Below, piece after piece: positions 1 to 8,956 of a stretch of 64,000 nt of DNA. The notes beneath the pieces are model-generated. The model saw nothing but the letters and a program-made list of their open reading frames with translations, had not been told where the DNA came from and did not search any database. The first letter of the stretch is position 1. Each line of letters opens with the position of its first letter. Source of the stretch: Stutzerimonas nitrititolerans (lineage in GTDB: Bacteria > Pseudomonadota > Gammaproteobacteria > Pseudomonadales > Pseudomonadaceae); NCBI RefSeq assembly GCF_003696285.1, contig NZ_RFFL01000012.1, positions 1 to 64,000 on the forward strand, read 5' to 3'. The position numbers and the translations under genes were made by a program.

Positions 1-44
1 CGTGGCCCGCTCTAGCAGGCGGATTCGGTGCAGTGGGTCACATC

Positions 45-86
45 AGGGACTGTTGCCGTTTCATCGCTAGCCGCGCTGCTGCGCCA
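45..86. repeat. Solo left end of the CTAG cloverleaf repeat family
   Basis: This stretch begins with agggactgttgccgtttc and runs on through a sequence that matches the left end of the full repeat at 24528-24813 with few changes. No matching right terminus is visible nearby, so it looks like a decayed or truncated copy. It lies just downstream of the lipoprotein gene that ends at 145 on the minus strand. The match is seen directly; calling it a remnant is inference. Confidence 0.5.
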
Positions 87-144
87 ACCGGCAGCCAATT
101 GGCAGCTCCCAGCAGTCTTGTGCGAGGCCGAGCAGCCATGCCAT

Positions 145-570
145 TCAGGGCTCCTGCGGAACGATGTCGAAGCCGATCTGGTTGTCGACGATGATGCGGT
201 ACTCCAGCGTCTGCCCCGCCTCCACCTGCGCCAGCTTCTCGCGGCGCAACCGCAGCTTGCCGCACAGGGTATCGTCCAGCGGATCGGTGCCGATGCTGAC
301 AATGCGCTGGCCGGCCGGCACCTGCAGGCGCACCACCTCGCCCACGTGCACCCGAGCGGCCAGCTCGCGATCGATCATCAGCGCGATATAGCAACCGCCG
401 CCGCGCCAACCGAAGTCTCGCGTCACCACCACCTCACCGCTATGCTCCACAGGTTGCTGATAAGCCAGCACCCGATCCGCCGGCACCGGCACGATGTCCT
501 CGGCGTCGGGCTGCCAGGAGGAACAGGCCGTCAGGGACAGCAACGAAGTCAGAGCAATGAGCAGACGCAT
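145..570 (-). CDS. Small lipoprotein of unknown function, last gene of the envelope operon
   Basis: The 141-residue product starts with a lipoprotein signal peptide ending in the lipobox LTAC (Cys16). Serine at +2 predicts the outer membrane under the Lol rule. The mature part has two further cysteines, around residues 60 and 102, and looks beta-rich. I do not recognise a catalytic motif. GGAG lies 5 nt before the ATG. The gene follows the CsgG-like gene by 63 bp and is the sixth and last member of the minus-strand operon that starts at 5754, so a role alongside those envelope proteins is inferred from position only. Confidence 0.85.
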   Translation of the reverse strand: MRLLIALTSLLSLTACSSWQPDAEDIVPVPADRVLAYQQPVEHSGEVVVTRDFGWRGGGCYIALMIDRELAARVHVGEVVRLQVPAGQRIVSIGTDPLDDTLCGKLRLRREKLAQVEAGQTLEYRIIVDNQIGFDIVPQEP

Positions 571-633
571 AAAAACTCCATGTTGCCGCCGCGCGGAAGC
601 GCAGCGTTCCAGAAAGGTTTTAGCAGACTGCGC

Positions 634-1824
634 TCAACGACGCACGATGGCGCCGGTTTCCACCAGCTCGGCGTCGCCACCGACGATTTTCGCGTAAGTG
701 GTCTTGGCATTGACCCGCACCACCTGGATATCGGCCACCTTCTCTTCCATCTGCCCCAGCGATTCCTTGGTATAGGGATCGAACATCTCTTCGCCGAGGA
801 AGTAGACACTGAGCTTGTCGCCGGCCTTCAGGGTCTTGCCGCCCTGATTGAGCACCACGGTCTTGCCGTTCACCGCGACGACGCGCATCGGGTAGATGTT
901 CGACAGGGCGCCGTTGACCAGCTGCTCGGCCAACTCGGCGGTCATCCCCGCCTGGGACGAGCCGTACTTGGCCAGCAAGCCGCGAATACCGGCATCGCTG
1001 AAGTTCAAGGTGATGGAGTCGGACCACTTCACTTGGCGCGTCGCGGCCAGGATGATCTTGTAGTCCAGTTGCGCACTGCCGCTGTAGCTGGTGATGGTCT
1101 CGCCAGTCAGCTGCAGCGTCTTGACGCTTCGCGTGCTACGCAGGCCGCGCAGATTCCCCACAACGATGTAGTCGGCTCCCAGCACGTTGCCGGCCCTGGC
1201 CTGCTCCGCCAGCGCCGCATCATCGCCTACCCAGATGGCCTTCTCCTGCTGGAATTCGGTACCGAACTCGCGATCCAGCACATTCAGCCGACGCGACTGG
1301 GTGAACAGGTCGAGAATGCGGTTGCGCAGCTCGGATTCCACCTTGGTCGCCGGGGTATTGTCACCCAGCAGCGAGAAGCTGCTGCGGTCGACGTGAAACG
1401 GCAGCACTGCCAGGGTACGGCGGCTGTCGGCAGGCAACCCCGGCTTGTCGTACTTGACCACGTGCAGGGTAATATCAGCGCGATAGCTGCCATCGGTTTC
1501 CTGCGCGACGTCGTGCACGTCGTAGCGCGATACCACGCCACCGGTAGTCAACTTGAGATCGCCCTGACGGGCCACTTCGAAACTGCTGGTGTGGCTAGCC
1601 TGGTCGCCCTCGCTGATGCTCTGGCGGCCGGAGATGGATTGCATGACTTCGCGGCTTTCGACGCTGACACCGGTCACCTGACGCAAGCCCTGCACCAGCG
1701 CATCGGCGATGGCCTGGGTCCGGTTGGCGCCGTAGCCGACCGCATCGACCGCCTGTTCGGCCGCCGAAGCGGGCGAGCTGAGGAGTATCAGCAGCAGACC
1801 CAGCGTTGTTCCAATCATTCGCAT
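634..1824 (-). CDS. Periplasmic CsgG/FlgT-like protein
   Basis: The 396-residue product has a Sec signal peptide ending in SPASAA. An N-terminal domain is followed by a central CsgG/LpoB-type fold (about residues 110-290, around the stretches LAVLPF, LNVLDR and LGADYIVVG). The C-terminal domain of about 90 residues contains AGDKLSVYF and resembles the C-terminal domain of FlgT. I chose the ATG at 1824 rather than 1845 because GAGGG precedes it and it leaves a 10-bp gap after the upstream stop, while 1845 would overlap that gene. CsgG-fold proteins act in outer-membrane secretion or envelope assembly. The exact role here is unknown; assignment rests on motif reading, not on a search. Confidence 0.82.
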   Translation of the reverse strand: MRMIGTTLGLLLILLSSPASAAEQAVDAVGYGANRTQAIADALVQGLRQVTGVSVESREVMQSISGRQSISEGDQASHTSSFEVARQGDLKLTTGGVVSRYDVHDVAQETDGSYRADITLHVVKYDKPGLPADSRRTLAVLPFHVDRSSFSLLGDNTPATKVESELRNRILDLFTQSRRLNVLDREFGTEFQQEKAIWVGDDAALAEQARAGNVLGADYIVVGNLRGLRSTRSVKTLQLTGETITSYSGSAQLDYKIILAATRQVKWSDSITLNFSDAGIRGLLAKYGSSQAGMTAELAEQLVNGALSNIYPMRVVAVNGKTVVLNQGGKTLKAGDKLSVYFLGEEMFDPYTKESLGQMEEKVADIQVVRVNAKTTYAKIVGGDAELVETGAIVRR

Positions 1825-1834
1825 GGGAGAGCCC

Positions 1835-3250
1835 TCAGAAATCATCAGCCGACATCAGGTCGCGGCTCTGGCTGGTGCCCGCCTGGCCGCTGCTGCGGTT
1901 CTGCGGCTGTTGAGCGCCCTGGCTGCTGGTGCGGGCTGGTTTGAAATCACGCAGCTGGCGGGCGTTCTGCTCGCTCAACGGATGCCAGATGTAGACGACG
2001 CCGTTGATCTCATGGCCGTAAAGCGGGTGTTTCTCGCTCCAGCGGAACAGCTCCCGGGTACCCGGCAGGTTGGAGATGCTGCCTCGCGCGGAGATTTCAC
2101 GATCGATGGTCTGGATGAATTCCTGGGTCTGCTCCTCCGACTCGGTGATGCTCTGGCCTTCAGCGCGTACCACGCCGGTGGTCTGGCGGCTCATCTTCTG
2201 GCTGGTGGCCTGCTCGGAGGCGCCAGTGGCGTTGAACAGGTACGCGAAGTTGGCATAGCTGGACGCCTTGGCCGCGGCGTAGGACAACTCGCGGTTATCG
2301 GCACGCTGCTGGTAGTCGTCGCCGCGATAGGGATTGCTCGCCTGACCGAAGGAAATCAGCACCGGATAGCCCTGTTCGTCGTACATGCGGCGAATACCGA
2401 ACTCGTTGATCAACGCGCGCTTGTCGCCGCGCAGCATCTGCAACAGTGGCTGAGGGCTAGCCTTGGCCGGATCGGGAGCGATGTCGCCCTTGCTCTGGGC
2501 AATGTCGTGGACGAACTGGCGGAACTTGCTGGACGCAACGATGGCGACGGCCACCGCGTGGTCGCCGTTCTCGTTGTGCGCCTCGAAGGTCTTCACCGGG
2601 ATGACGCCCGTCAGCGTCTGGCGGGCACGGGTTACAGTGGTCTCGGCCACCGAGCGCTCGAACAGCTTGGCGCGCTTCTCCTGGGGAGCGGCGCGGAATT
2701 CCGCCGGGTCGATCCCCATTTCCTGCAGCTCACCGTCCAGCTTGCCACCAACTACGGCGACCGCCTTGTCGAACAACTCACCCAGCTTGCTGCTGGCGCG
2801 CAGATCGGCCTCGCTGAACGACGGCATCTGGGTCTTGTCGTCGAACAGGCGATTGATGCTCTCGGTACGCACGCTCACGCCCAGGTGCTCGACGTACTTG
2901 GCCTGGGCCTTGAGCAGCGCCTCCTTGTACGCCATGACGCGAGCGTTGCCCCAGTCGCGGCTTTCCGGCTTGGCCATCACCACGGTGCTGGCAGTGGTGT
3001 AGAACAGCCCAGGTCGGTCACGGAAGCTCTGGCCCAGCGGCGAGGCTTCGAAGTCCTCGATCAGCGCTTCGATCTCCATACCGGGATCGGTCACCTGCGG
3101 CCGTGCCGCCTGGGCAATGTTGGCCGCTGTGGTATCCAGCTCCTGCTCGGAGACTTCCTGAACCTCGACGGCCTCCTGGGCATAAGACAGCGGTGCCATA
3201 CAGCCGGCCACAGCCAGCGCCAACAGCGTCTTGCCAATCAATTTCTTCAT
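1835..3250 (-). CDS. DUF6844-like periplasmic protein of unknown function
   Basis: The 471-residue protein has a signal peptide (cleavage near SYAQ-EA) and a long soluble body. It has a low-complexity, Gln/Ser/Arg-rich C-terminus (about residues 430-465) that looks disordered. I see no lipobox and no enzymatic motif. AGGA precedes the ATG, and the gene starts 11 bp after the LpoB-like gene, so it is surely co-transcribed with it. I recall this size and sequence type being grouped as DUF6844; that name is from memory and should be checked. Its place between an LpoB-like and a CsgG-like protein suggests an envelope complex. Confidence 0.85.
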   Translation of the reverse strand: MKKLIGKTLLALAVAGCMAPLSYAQEAVEVQEVSEQELDTTAANIAQAARPQVTDPGMEIEALIEDFEASPLGQSFRDRPGLFYTTASTVVMAKPESRDWGNARVMAYKEALLKAQAKYVEHLGVSVRTESINRLFDDKTQMPSFSEADLRASSKLGELFDKAVAVVGGKLDGELQEMGIDPAEFRAAPQEKRAKLFERSVAETTVTRARQTLTGVIPVKTFEAHNENGDHAVAVAIVASSKFRQFVHDIAQSKGDIAPDPAKASPQPLLQMLRGDKRALINEFGIRRMYDEQGYPVLISFGQASNPYRGDDYQQRADNRELSYAAAKASSYANFAYLFNATGASEQATSQKMSRQTTGVVRAEGQSITESEEQTQEFIQTIDREISARGSISNLPGTRELFRWSEKHPLYGHEINGVVYIWHPLSEQNARQLRDFKPARTSSQGAQQPQNRSSGQAGTSQSRDLMSADDF

Positions 3251-3261
3251 CGTTCCTATCC

Positions 3262-3885
3262 TTACCAGGAGGTGCCCTTGGCGCTGCCAAGCTTGCTGAT
3301 CTGTTCTTCACCTTCCCATACGGCCAGGCCGTTCTGCAGGTCGCTCAGGGTCATCTGGAAGTAGTACTCGACCAGTTCCTTGTTGCGATCGACGCGGTTG
3401 TTGCGCTGCAGGATCTTGCCGGACAGGCTCATGTTCGGCGCGGCCAGCTTCTGCTTGACCAGCGTGGAGCGGTCCACCTTGCGCGACTGGCTCAGCTCGG
3501 AGAATGCCGTGTTCATCTGGTCCTCGGCACCGTGCAGGCCGATGGCGGTGGTGACCTGCACCTTGCCGCTGCGCAGCAGTTCGACGCGGATCTTCTTCAC
3601 CAACTGATCGGTGTCGATGCGCTGCATGGTGTCGTTGAGTACGGTGGAGACCACCATGATGTTCTTCTTGCCATCGTTCCGGTCGACCGCGCCGGACAGC
3701 AGCATGGACTGCGTCGCAGCCGCGGCGGCCTGTTCGAAATCGGCGGCGCTCAGGCCCAGCGTGATGGGCCGGTCCACGGCAGAGGACGACAGCAGCTGCG
3801 TTTGCGGCGCACAGCCGACAGTCAGACCAAGGACGGCAGCCAGGCCCATAGCCCGGAACAACTTGGTTTTATCCCCGAATTTCAT
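3262..3885 (-). CDS. LpoB-like outer-membrane lipoprotein
   Basis: The 207-residue lipoprotein has the lipobox LTVGC (Cys25). Its body resembles LpoB, with landmarks such as VDRPITLGLS near the start and LVEYYFQMTLSDLQ near the end. In enterobacteria LpoB activates the peptidoglycan synthase PBP1b. Pseudomonas uses a different activator, LpoP, so this copy probably has another partner. The ATG overlaps the stop of the upstream ycfL-like gene by 4 nt (ATGA), and GGGGAG gives a strong ribosome site. E. coli also has ycfL directly before lpoB, which supports both calls. Confidence 0.85.
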   Translation of the reverse strand: MKFGDKTKLFRAMGLAAVLGLTVGCAPQTQLLSSSAVDRPITLGLSAADFEQAAAAATQSMLLSGAVDRNDGKKNIMVVSTVLNDTMQRIDTDQLVKKIRVELLRSGKVQVTTAIGLHGAEDQMNTAFSELSQSRKVDRSTLVKQKLAAPNMSLSGKILQRNNRVDRNKELVEYYFQMTLSDLQNGLAVWEGEEQISKLGSAKGTSW

Positions 3886-4298
3886 TGATGACTCCCCGAA
3901 GCATTGGTATTGACAGGTGGTGTATCGGCATCGAACAGATGGATGCGGTAGGCCACGGCGCGCGGCGAAGGCGCGACGCGGTCCAGCGAATGACTGATAC
4001 GCGGGCGCAGTTCCAGCAACTCCCAGCGCGCCGCCAGGCCAGACAGCTCGAAGCCATCGCTGTCGAGCCACTCGAAGCGGTAACGCAGTTCCTGCTTCAG
4101 CAGGCTCTTGTTGTAAAGGCGCACGCCGGCGCGCAGCAGGTCGCTGGACGCCTTGCCTTCCTGCACCGCCTCAATCTCCAGGTAACCGCTGGCGCGCGGA
4201 CCCAGTACCAGTTGTGGATAGGGCGTGGCGACCGGTTGCGTCTGGCAACCCGCCGCAAGCAGCATCGTGGCCGCCAGGGCCAGGGTACGAATATTCAT
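3882..4298 (-). CDS. YcfL-family (DUF1425) lipoprotein
   Basis: The 138-residue product has a lipobox LLAAGC (Cys18), followed by a compact domain with LYNKSLLKQELRYRFEWLDSDG typical of the YcfL family (only part is characteristic: the YRFEW-D-G core). The start at 4298 was chosen because the signal peptide begins there; the upstream extension is another gene's shadow. It lies 22 bp after the COG3014 gene and overlaps the LpoB-like gene by 4 nt. The function of YcfL is not established; its conserved pairing with lpoB suggests an envelope role. Confidence 0.85.
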   Translation of the reverse strand: MNIRTLALAATMLLAAGCQTQPVATPYPQLVLGPRASGYLEIEAVQEGKASSDLLRAGVRLYNKSLLKQELRYRFEWLDSDGFELSGLAARWELLELRPRISHSLDRVAPSPRAVAYRIHLFDADTPPVNTNASGSHQ

Positions 4299-4320
4299 TT
4301 CATCGACTCGCTGAGGCCGG

Positions 4321-5754
4321 TCAGTAACCGGCGATCTGATAGACGGGCTGGGAGCCGGGTGCGCTGGCCTTGATGTAGACGATCGAGAACTGCGAATCGG
4401 GCAGCTCGACCTCCAACGGCTCGGCCAGACCGGGGCTCTTGATGGTGAGCTTGCGATTGGCCGGTGGACGGATTCGGGCGACCTGCACTTCCTTCGGCAA
4501 GGCGCTCCAGATGCGCTTGTCGGCACGCGTGGTCGCCGCCTGATAGACCCCGGCGGCCAGCGCTCCGGCCAGACCGCCCTGTCTGCGCGCTTCGTACTGG
4601 ATCGCACCCTTGGCGATGGTGCTGATGACCGCTTCGGTCACCTTGTAGGGAAATTCCTTCTTGAACTCGGTCTGCACCACGCGATCCAGGCTGGCCAGCT
4701 GCTCGGTCTTGCCCAGCGGCTTGTTTCCGGCGAACAGTTCGAGATGGCTGTAGGCCTGATCACGTAATTTCAGCTTGGGCAGCGCCAGCTGCGAATACTC
4801 GACCTTGTCGTTGACCAGGAACAGCGGAATGGGCACTAGCAGCTCTTCGATCTCCGGCCCAAGGCCATTCTCGAAGATCACCCACACCGCCGGGTTGAGC
4901 TTCTGCTTGCGCCAGGTGCCACGGATCAGATTGTTCACTACCTGAAGATCGGTTTTCACCGCCGGGTTGTTCGGATTCATTCCGGCAACTCGACGCAGCG
5001 AATCCCGGGCCTTGCCCAGATCATCCTTGTCGCTACTGCCGAGCATGAAATAGAGGCCGTGCAGATAGTCGGTGTAGGGGTTCACGAAATCCGGGTAAAC
5101 CTGCCACTCCTGCAGCTCAGGATAGGCCTGGTAGACCGTCTTCTCCGCCTCGGCGCGGTTCGGCTGATAGCCGTTGGCCGGGGCGGGAGCTTCGGCCTTG
5201 ACTTGTTCTTCGCTCAGTTTTTCCTTCTGTGCCTGGATCTTGCTGCGAAAATGCTCTTCAGCGCGGCGCTGGCGATCGGCAGCGCGGTTGAACTCGATCC
5301 GCGCGTTCTGAGCATCGGCGAGAAACATGCTGTTCAGCGCCTTGTAGGTGTTGACCATCACGCCGTCATACACGGTCGGCGAGTAGCGATTGAGGTTGTT
5401 GTTGACCAGCGTCGAGGTCAGCTTCTCGAACCCCTTGCGCACCAGATGCTCGGTATCTTCCTCCTTGGCCAGGTCTTCGGCGGCATCGAATACCTGATTG
5501 CTCAACGCGAACTGGCCGCTGGCCGTCAACGCCGTGCCCGCCTGCAACGACCAGAGCAGCTCCGGCTGCTTTTCCGTAGACAGGCCCCCGGCACTCTGCA
5601 GGGCGGAATCAGCGGCGGCCTGATAGTTGCCCGAGGCATAAAGCTGATTGAAATCGGCCATCTTTTCCGTCGGCGCCAGGGTCTGGCAGCCGCTGGCCAA
5701 CGCGATGGCACCCAGCAAAACGAAATGGCGCGACGAAGTTGAACGGGTCTTCAT
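4321..5754 (-). CDS. COG3014-type lipoprotein, first gene of the envelope operon
   Basis: The 477-residue protein starts with a signal peptide ending in the lipobox LASGC (Cys23). It then has a TPR-like helical N-terminal half (ASGNYQAAADSALQ near residue 45) and a C-terminal beta-rich half. It matches my memory of the COG3014 family of outer-membrane-associated proteins. The ATG at 5754 is used because the lipoprotein signal begins there, with a modest GGGA upstream. It is the promoter-proximal gene of the six-gene operon running to 145. Function is unknown; TPR proteins usually mediate protein contacts. Confidence 0.85.
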   Translation of the reverse strand: MKTRSTSSRHFVLLGAIALASGCQTLAPTEKMADFNQLYASGNYQAAADSALQSAGGLSTEKQPELLWSLQAGTALTASGQFALSNQVFDAAEDLAKEEDTEHLVRKGFEKLTSTLVNNNLNRYSPTVYDGVMVNTYKALNSMFLADAQNARIEFNRAADRQRRAEEHFRSKIQAQKEKLSEEQVKAEAPAPANGYQPNRAEAEKTVYQAYPELQEWQVYPDFVNPYTDYLHGLYFMLGSSDKDDLGKARDSLRRVAGMNPNNPAVKTDLQVVNNLIRGTWRKQKLNPAVWVIFENGLGPEIEELLVPIPLFLVNDKVEYSQLALPKLKLRDQAYSHLELFAGNKPLGKTEQLASLDRVVQTEFKKEFPYKVTEAVISTIAKGAIQYEARRQGGLAGALAAGVYQAATTRADKRIWSALPKEVQVARIRPPANRKLTIKSPGLAEPLEVELPDSQFSIVYIKASAPGSQPVYQIAGY

Positions 5755-6129
5755 ACTTGTTGTGTCCCTTGATCCATGACGATCCGGGCAGCACGAGCGG
5801 GCAGGTGAAAAATCCTGTCGACCCGGCCTCCGGAGCCAGGGCAGCGATGAACAGGATTGATCAGCGAATTGCGAGGGGTGATGGGGGCAGCAAGCAGGCC
5901 CGGCCTTCAGCCATGTCCCATACAACACACGAACGTTCGGATCGAACGGAATCATTCCTTTGACTGGGGCTCACGGACACAAGAGACTACGCACTTCTGT
6001 ACAGTCCACACAGCCTGCCGCCTGATGGCACTTTGATATTGCCCTCAAGCTACACCCCTGTCCAGCCATTTTGCCGGCGGGCGATCCCGTCGGGCTGGGT
6101 TCGCCGCGCAATGACTTTCGGCAGGCTCA
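5755..6129. other. Divergent intergenic region between the envelope operon and an AraC regulator
   Basis: These 375 bp hold no credible gene. They must carry the promoters of the operon read leftward from 5754 and of the araC-type gene read rightward from 6130. A 10-bp palindrome cgaacgttcg lies at 5930-5939. I could not assign a promoter with confidence. Confidence 0.5.
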
Positions 6130-7005
6130 ATGGACGGCGACCTCCGACCAGGCAGGCACCATGTGAACAGCAACGCACGCGAAAGCACCCAGCCACGCTT
6201 CTGGCGCGATGCCGCCCTGCCCTTCATCGAGGCCCGCGCGGTCGAGGATGGACGCAAGGTCTGCTACGCGCCGCATTGCCACGAGACCTTCTCGATCGGT
6301 GCGATAACCGCGGGTTGCAGCACCTACTTCAACGGCGATGCGCGCGAGCGGCTCGAGCGTGGCGCGCTGGTGATCATCAATCCGCAGACCGTACACGCCT
6401 GCAATCCCATCGACGGGCAGCCCTGGTCCTACCTGATGTTCTACGTGGATGCCGGCTGGCTCGGTACGCTGCAGGGCGAGCTGGGTGCCAGTGCCGATAG
6501 CGCATTCATGCCTTATTCGCCGATCCTCAGCCGCGACCCGGCGCTGTTCGCCGGCCTGACGCAGCTCTACGCCACGCTGCTCGACCCGCAGATCGAAACC
6601 CTGCACAAGCAGAGCCTCGCCGTCGAATTTTTCAGCCTGCTTCAGCAAACGCTGGCGCCTGTCCCCTCGCTGTCGAACGCCGAGCCACTACGCCAGTTGC
6701 AACGCGCCGCCGACTACATCGCCGATCACTGCACCCACGCATTGCGGCTGGAAGACATCTGCCAGGCGGCCGGGCTCTCGCCGTCCTACCTGATTCGCAC
6801 CTTCAAGCAGCACTACGGCATGACGCCACACGCCTACCTGCTCAACCGCCGTATCCAGCGCAGCCAGCACTGGCTCAGGCAGGATCGGGATCTGGCCGAG
6901 GTGGCGCTGGCCGCGGGATTTGCCGACCAGGCGCATTTCCAGCGCACCTTCAAGCGCCAGCTGGCGGCGACACCCGGGCAATACCGCGACCGCTCAGGTC
7001 AGTAG
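6130..7005 (+). CDS. AraC-family transcriptional regulator
   Basis: The 291-residue protein has an N-terminal cupin-like ligand domain (about 30-150, with HCHETFSIGAI) and a C-terminal pair of helix-turn-helix motifs (about 190-288, with LEDICQAAGLSPSYLIRTFK and the typical GFADQAHFQRTFKR ending). It should bind DNA and respond to a small molecule. The ATG at 6130 has GGCAGG upstream; a GTG at 6163 is an alternative. It converges on and overlaps the LysE gene by 12 bp. AraC-LysE pairs of this type are common, so it probably controls that exporter, though that is inference. Confidence 0.9.
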   Translation: MDGDLRPGRHHVNSNARESTQPRFWRDAALPFIEARAVEDGRKVCYAPHCHETFSIGAITAGCSTYFNGDARERLERGALVIINPQTVHACNPIDGQPWSYLMFYVDAGWLGTLQGELGASADSAFMPYSPILSRDPALFAGLTQLYATLLDPQIETLHKQSLAVEFFSLLQQTLAPVPSLSNAEPLRQLQRAADYIADHCTHALRLEDICQAAGLSPSYLIRTFKQHYGMTPHAYLLNRRIQRSQHWLRQDRDLAEVALAAGFADQAHFQRTFKRQLAATPGQYRDRSGQ

Positions 7006-7578
7006 ATAAAAAGCGCTACCCGCCAGCAGCAGCGCCATCGTCCGGTTCAACCAGCGTACTCGCGCGGCCTGCCGCAGGTGGCGGCCCAGGTAGTTGCCGG
7101 CCCAGGCCCAGCAGGCGATCGAGGCATAGCAGATGAGGAAGTACAGCCCGGCGAACGACCACACCCGCAGCACGTCGCCGTCCGCGGCGAACAGCCCCAT
7201 CCCGGCCACCGATGCCAACCAGGCCTTGGGGTTGAGCCACTGCATCAGTGCCCCCTCCCACAGCGACGGTCCACCACGCGCCTGCCCCGGCTCGAGCCGG
7301 CCGTCGTCCGCCACCAGTCGCCAGGCCATGTAGAGAAGAAAGGCAACACCACCCCACTGGATCCCCCGCATCAATGCCGGCGCTCGCTCCAGCAGCTGGT
7401 ACAGGCCCAGTCCGATCAGCAGCAGCAACAGGGTAAAGCCCAGAGTCGCCCCCGAAATGTGCCGCAGGCTCGCGCGAAAACCGAAGCGTGCGCCGCAGTT
7501 CAGCGCCACGAGATTGACCGGGCCGGGGGTGATGGATGACGCCAGGGCAAAGGCGGCCATGGAAAGGTAGGGGTCCAT
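6994..7578 (-). CDS. LysE/RhtB-family amino-acid exporter
   Basis: The 194-residue inner-membrane protein has about six hydrophobic segments. It shows the family signature SSITPGPVNLVALNCGARFG near the N-terminus and a WLNPKAWL segment in the middle. LysE/RhtB proteins export amino acids or related compounds. The start is placed at 7578, where the hydrophobic N-terminus MDPYLSMAAFAL begins. Its 3' end overlaps the convergent araC-type gene by 12 bp. The substrate cannot be told from sequence. Confidence 0.9.
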   Translation of the reverse strand: MDPYLSMAAFALASSITPGPVNLVALNCGARFGFRASLRHISGATLGFTLLLLLIGLGLYQLLERAPALMRGIQWGGVAFLLYMAWRLVADDGRLEPGQARGGPSLWEGALMQWLNPKAWLASVAGMGLFAADGDVLRVWSFAGLYFLICYASIACWAWAGNYLGRHLRQAARVRWLNRTMALLLAGSAFYLLT

Positions 7579-7688
7579 AGATATCTGCTTCCAGTGGTTG
7601 AGCTGGAAGCAGGCTAGGGCGCTGGCGGCCAAGGGTATTGAAGGAAATTACCCTCCGTTGCCGCGGCCGACCACGAACGAAGTCAGAC

Positions 7689-7846
7689 CTAGTGGCCTGT
7701 CTGGTCAGTTCAGTTAGTCAATTTCGGCGCTCGGGGCTCCGGTACGGCGTTGCTGCTCCTGCCCGCTATGACTCGTCGCAGCGCCTTATCTCAGAACCCC
7801 TGATTATCCGAACTTGAGTTAACAAACTAACCACACCGGCCACTAG
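7689..7846. repeat. CTAG-ended imperfect palindromic element
   Basis: The two ends are inverted copies of each other over about 38 bp: ctagtggcctgtctggtcag on the left, and ctagtggccggtgtggttag reading in from the right on the other strand. The 158-bp unit has no coding potential. Its right-hand CTAG supplies the TAG stop (7843-7845, complement) of the small gene starting at 8040. It resembles a miniature inverted-repeat element; no transposase is nearby. Confidence 0.6.
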
Positions 7847-8040
7847 CTTGGCTTGCCAGCGTCACCGACACCCTGGATGTCCGGGTCATCCGGCGCCACC
7901 TCCGGTTCGCGGTCATCCTGCGGTTGCAGCTGTTCGTCGAAATCAGGGTCTTCGCCGGCATTCTTCTCGCCCGCGTCGGTCATCGTCGTGTCGGTTTCAT
8001 CGGTGGGAGACGGCTCGCTACCTGGCTGGTTCTGCTTCAT
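7843..8040 (-). CDS. Small acidic hypothetical protein
   Basis: The predicted product has 65 residues, is very rich in Asp, Glu, Pro and Gln, and lacks hydrophobic segments, so it is probably a disordered cytoplasmic protein. GAGG lies upstream of the ATG at 8040. The stop codon lies inside the right end of the palindromic element at 7689-7846, which may mean the original C-terminus was changed by insertion. I do not recognise a family. Confidence 0.6.
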   Translation of the reverse strand: MKQNQPGSEPSPTDETDTTMTDAGEKNAGEDPDFDEQLQPQDDREPEVAPDDPDIQGVGDAGKPS

Positions 8041-8197
8041 GACGACCTCGCAACGTTCGTTAGGGCTGGTTGAACTTGGAGGCCGGTCCGGCGGATGGCG
8101 TTCGCAATGCCGGGAGCCGGCGGTCCGATAGTGGCCATTGCACCCGCCTGGCGGCTGCTCCACACTGCCGATTCACTTCACTGCAGTCGGAGATTTC

Positions 8198-8596
8198 ATG
8201 TATCCCCTTACCGCTCAATCTCGCACTGCCATCCTCGAAAACCCGGACGCGCTCGAGTCCACCCTGTATCGCGCTGACGAATACAACACCGAAGCCGAAG
8301 AACAGGACCTTGGCGATGCACGCATCCTGTTCCTGGGGCCGTTCCAGGCGCCTGCCGAATGGGATGCCAAGGACCGGGAAGACTATTTCGACGGCACGCC
8401 GCCCGACGCTTTCATCACCGCCCGCATCGCCTGCGAAGCCGCACCCGATTCGGGCGCGAGCTTCATCCCGGTGCCCGGTGACTACGCCGCCGTGACGGAA
8501 GCCCCGGGAAAGATCTCGATGTTCTATGTCTGGGACTGCCTCAACGATGTCGAAGGCGAGTACGTGCTGATCCGCGAGGAGGAAGACGCACTCTGA
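8198..8596 (+). CDS. Conserved hypothetical cytoplasmic protein
   Basis: The 132-residue acidic protein has no signal peptide or membrane segment. Landmarks are ARILFLGPFQAPAEWDAKDR and a C-terminal MFYVWDCLNDVEGEYVLI. GGAG lies 5 nt before the ATG at 8198, which fixes the start. I do not recognise the family and see no catalytic motif. It is divergent from the small acidic gene at 8040 and may share a promoter region with it. Confidence 0.75.
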   Translation: MYPLTAQSRTAILENPDALESTLYRADEYNTEAEEQDLGDARILFLGPFQAPAEWDAKDREDYFDGTPPDAFITARIACEAAPDSGASFIPVPGDYAAVTEAPGKISMFYVWDCLNDVEGEYVLIREEEDAL

Positions 8597-8956
8597 GCCT
8601 CCACTGCCCCTGCCAACCCTCTTCTTTCTGGGGAGGAGGGACGGCAGAGGCAAGCGGCACTCCTACCGGCGCAAGCTCCTTGGTACACATCTGGCCCTTT
8701 CAGCGGCTGACTCATCGAGAAAGAATCAAGGCTGGCAGGCTTGCGCCTGCATTCGACGCGAGGGCGCGTCTCCCACGAATGCGCGGCGGGATGGCCCTCG
8801 TACCTGTGGGAGTGCCGGCCTCGGCGCGAAGCTCCTGGCTTGTGGATAACCGATCACCTGTATTCTCCGCGTAAGCAGACCGATCCCAGGCCCATGCTCC
8901 GCTGTCTACCGAGCATCCTGGTTTCATTGCTACCGCCATCGACGACGAGAATCTCC
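8597..8956. other. Intergenic region with a hairpin and degenerate REP-like sequence
   Basis: A stem at 8610-8647 (ctgccaaccctc pairing with gagggacggcag, two mismatches) follows the gene ending at 8596 and may end its transcript, although no T-tract follows. Further on, stretches such as gcgtctcccacgaatgcg and cctgtgggagtgccggc look like worn REP sequences of Pseudomonas. I see no gene in these 360 bp. Confidence 0.4.

Noticed and set aside
28..3364. Long plus-strand frames of 638 and 513 codons opposite the envelope operon
   Set aside because: They are antisense to genes with signal peptides, ribosome sites and operon spacing, and show no domains.
5930..5939. cgaacgttcg palindrome as a regulator site
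   Set aside because: It is only 10 bp and not supported by a second copy or a consensus, so no site was called.
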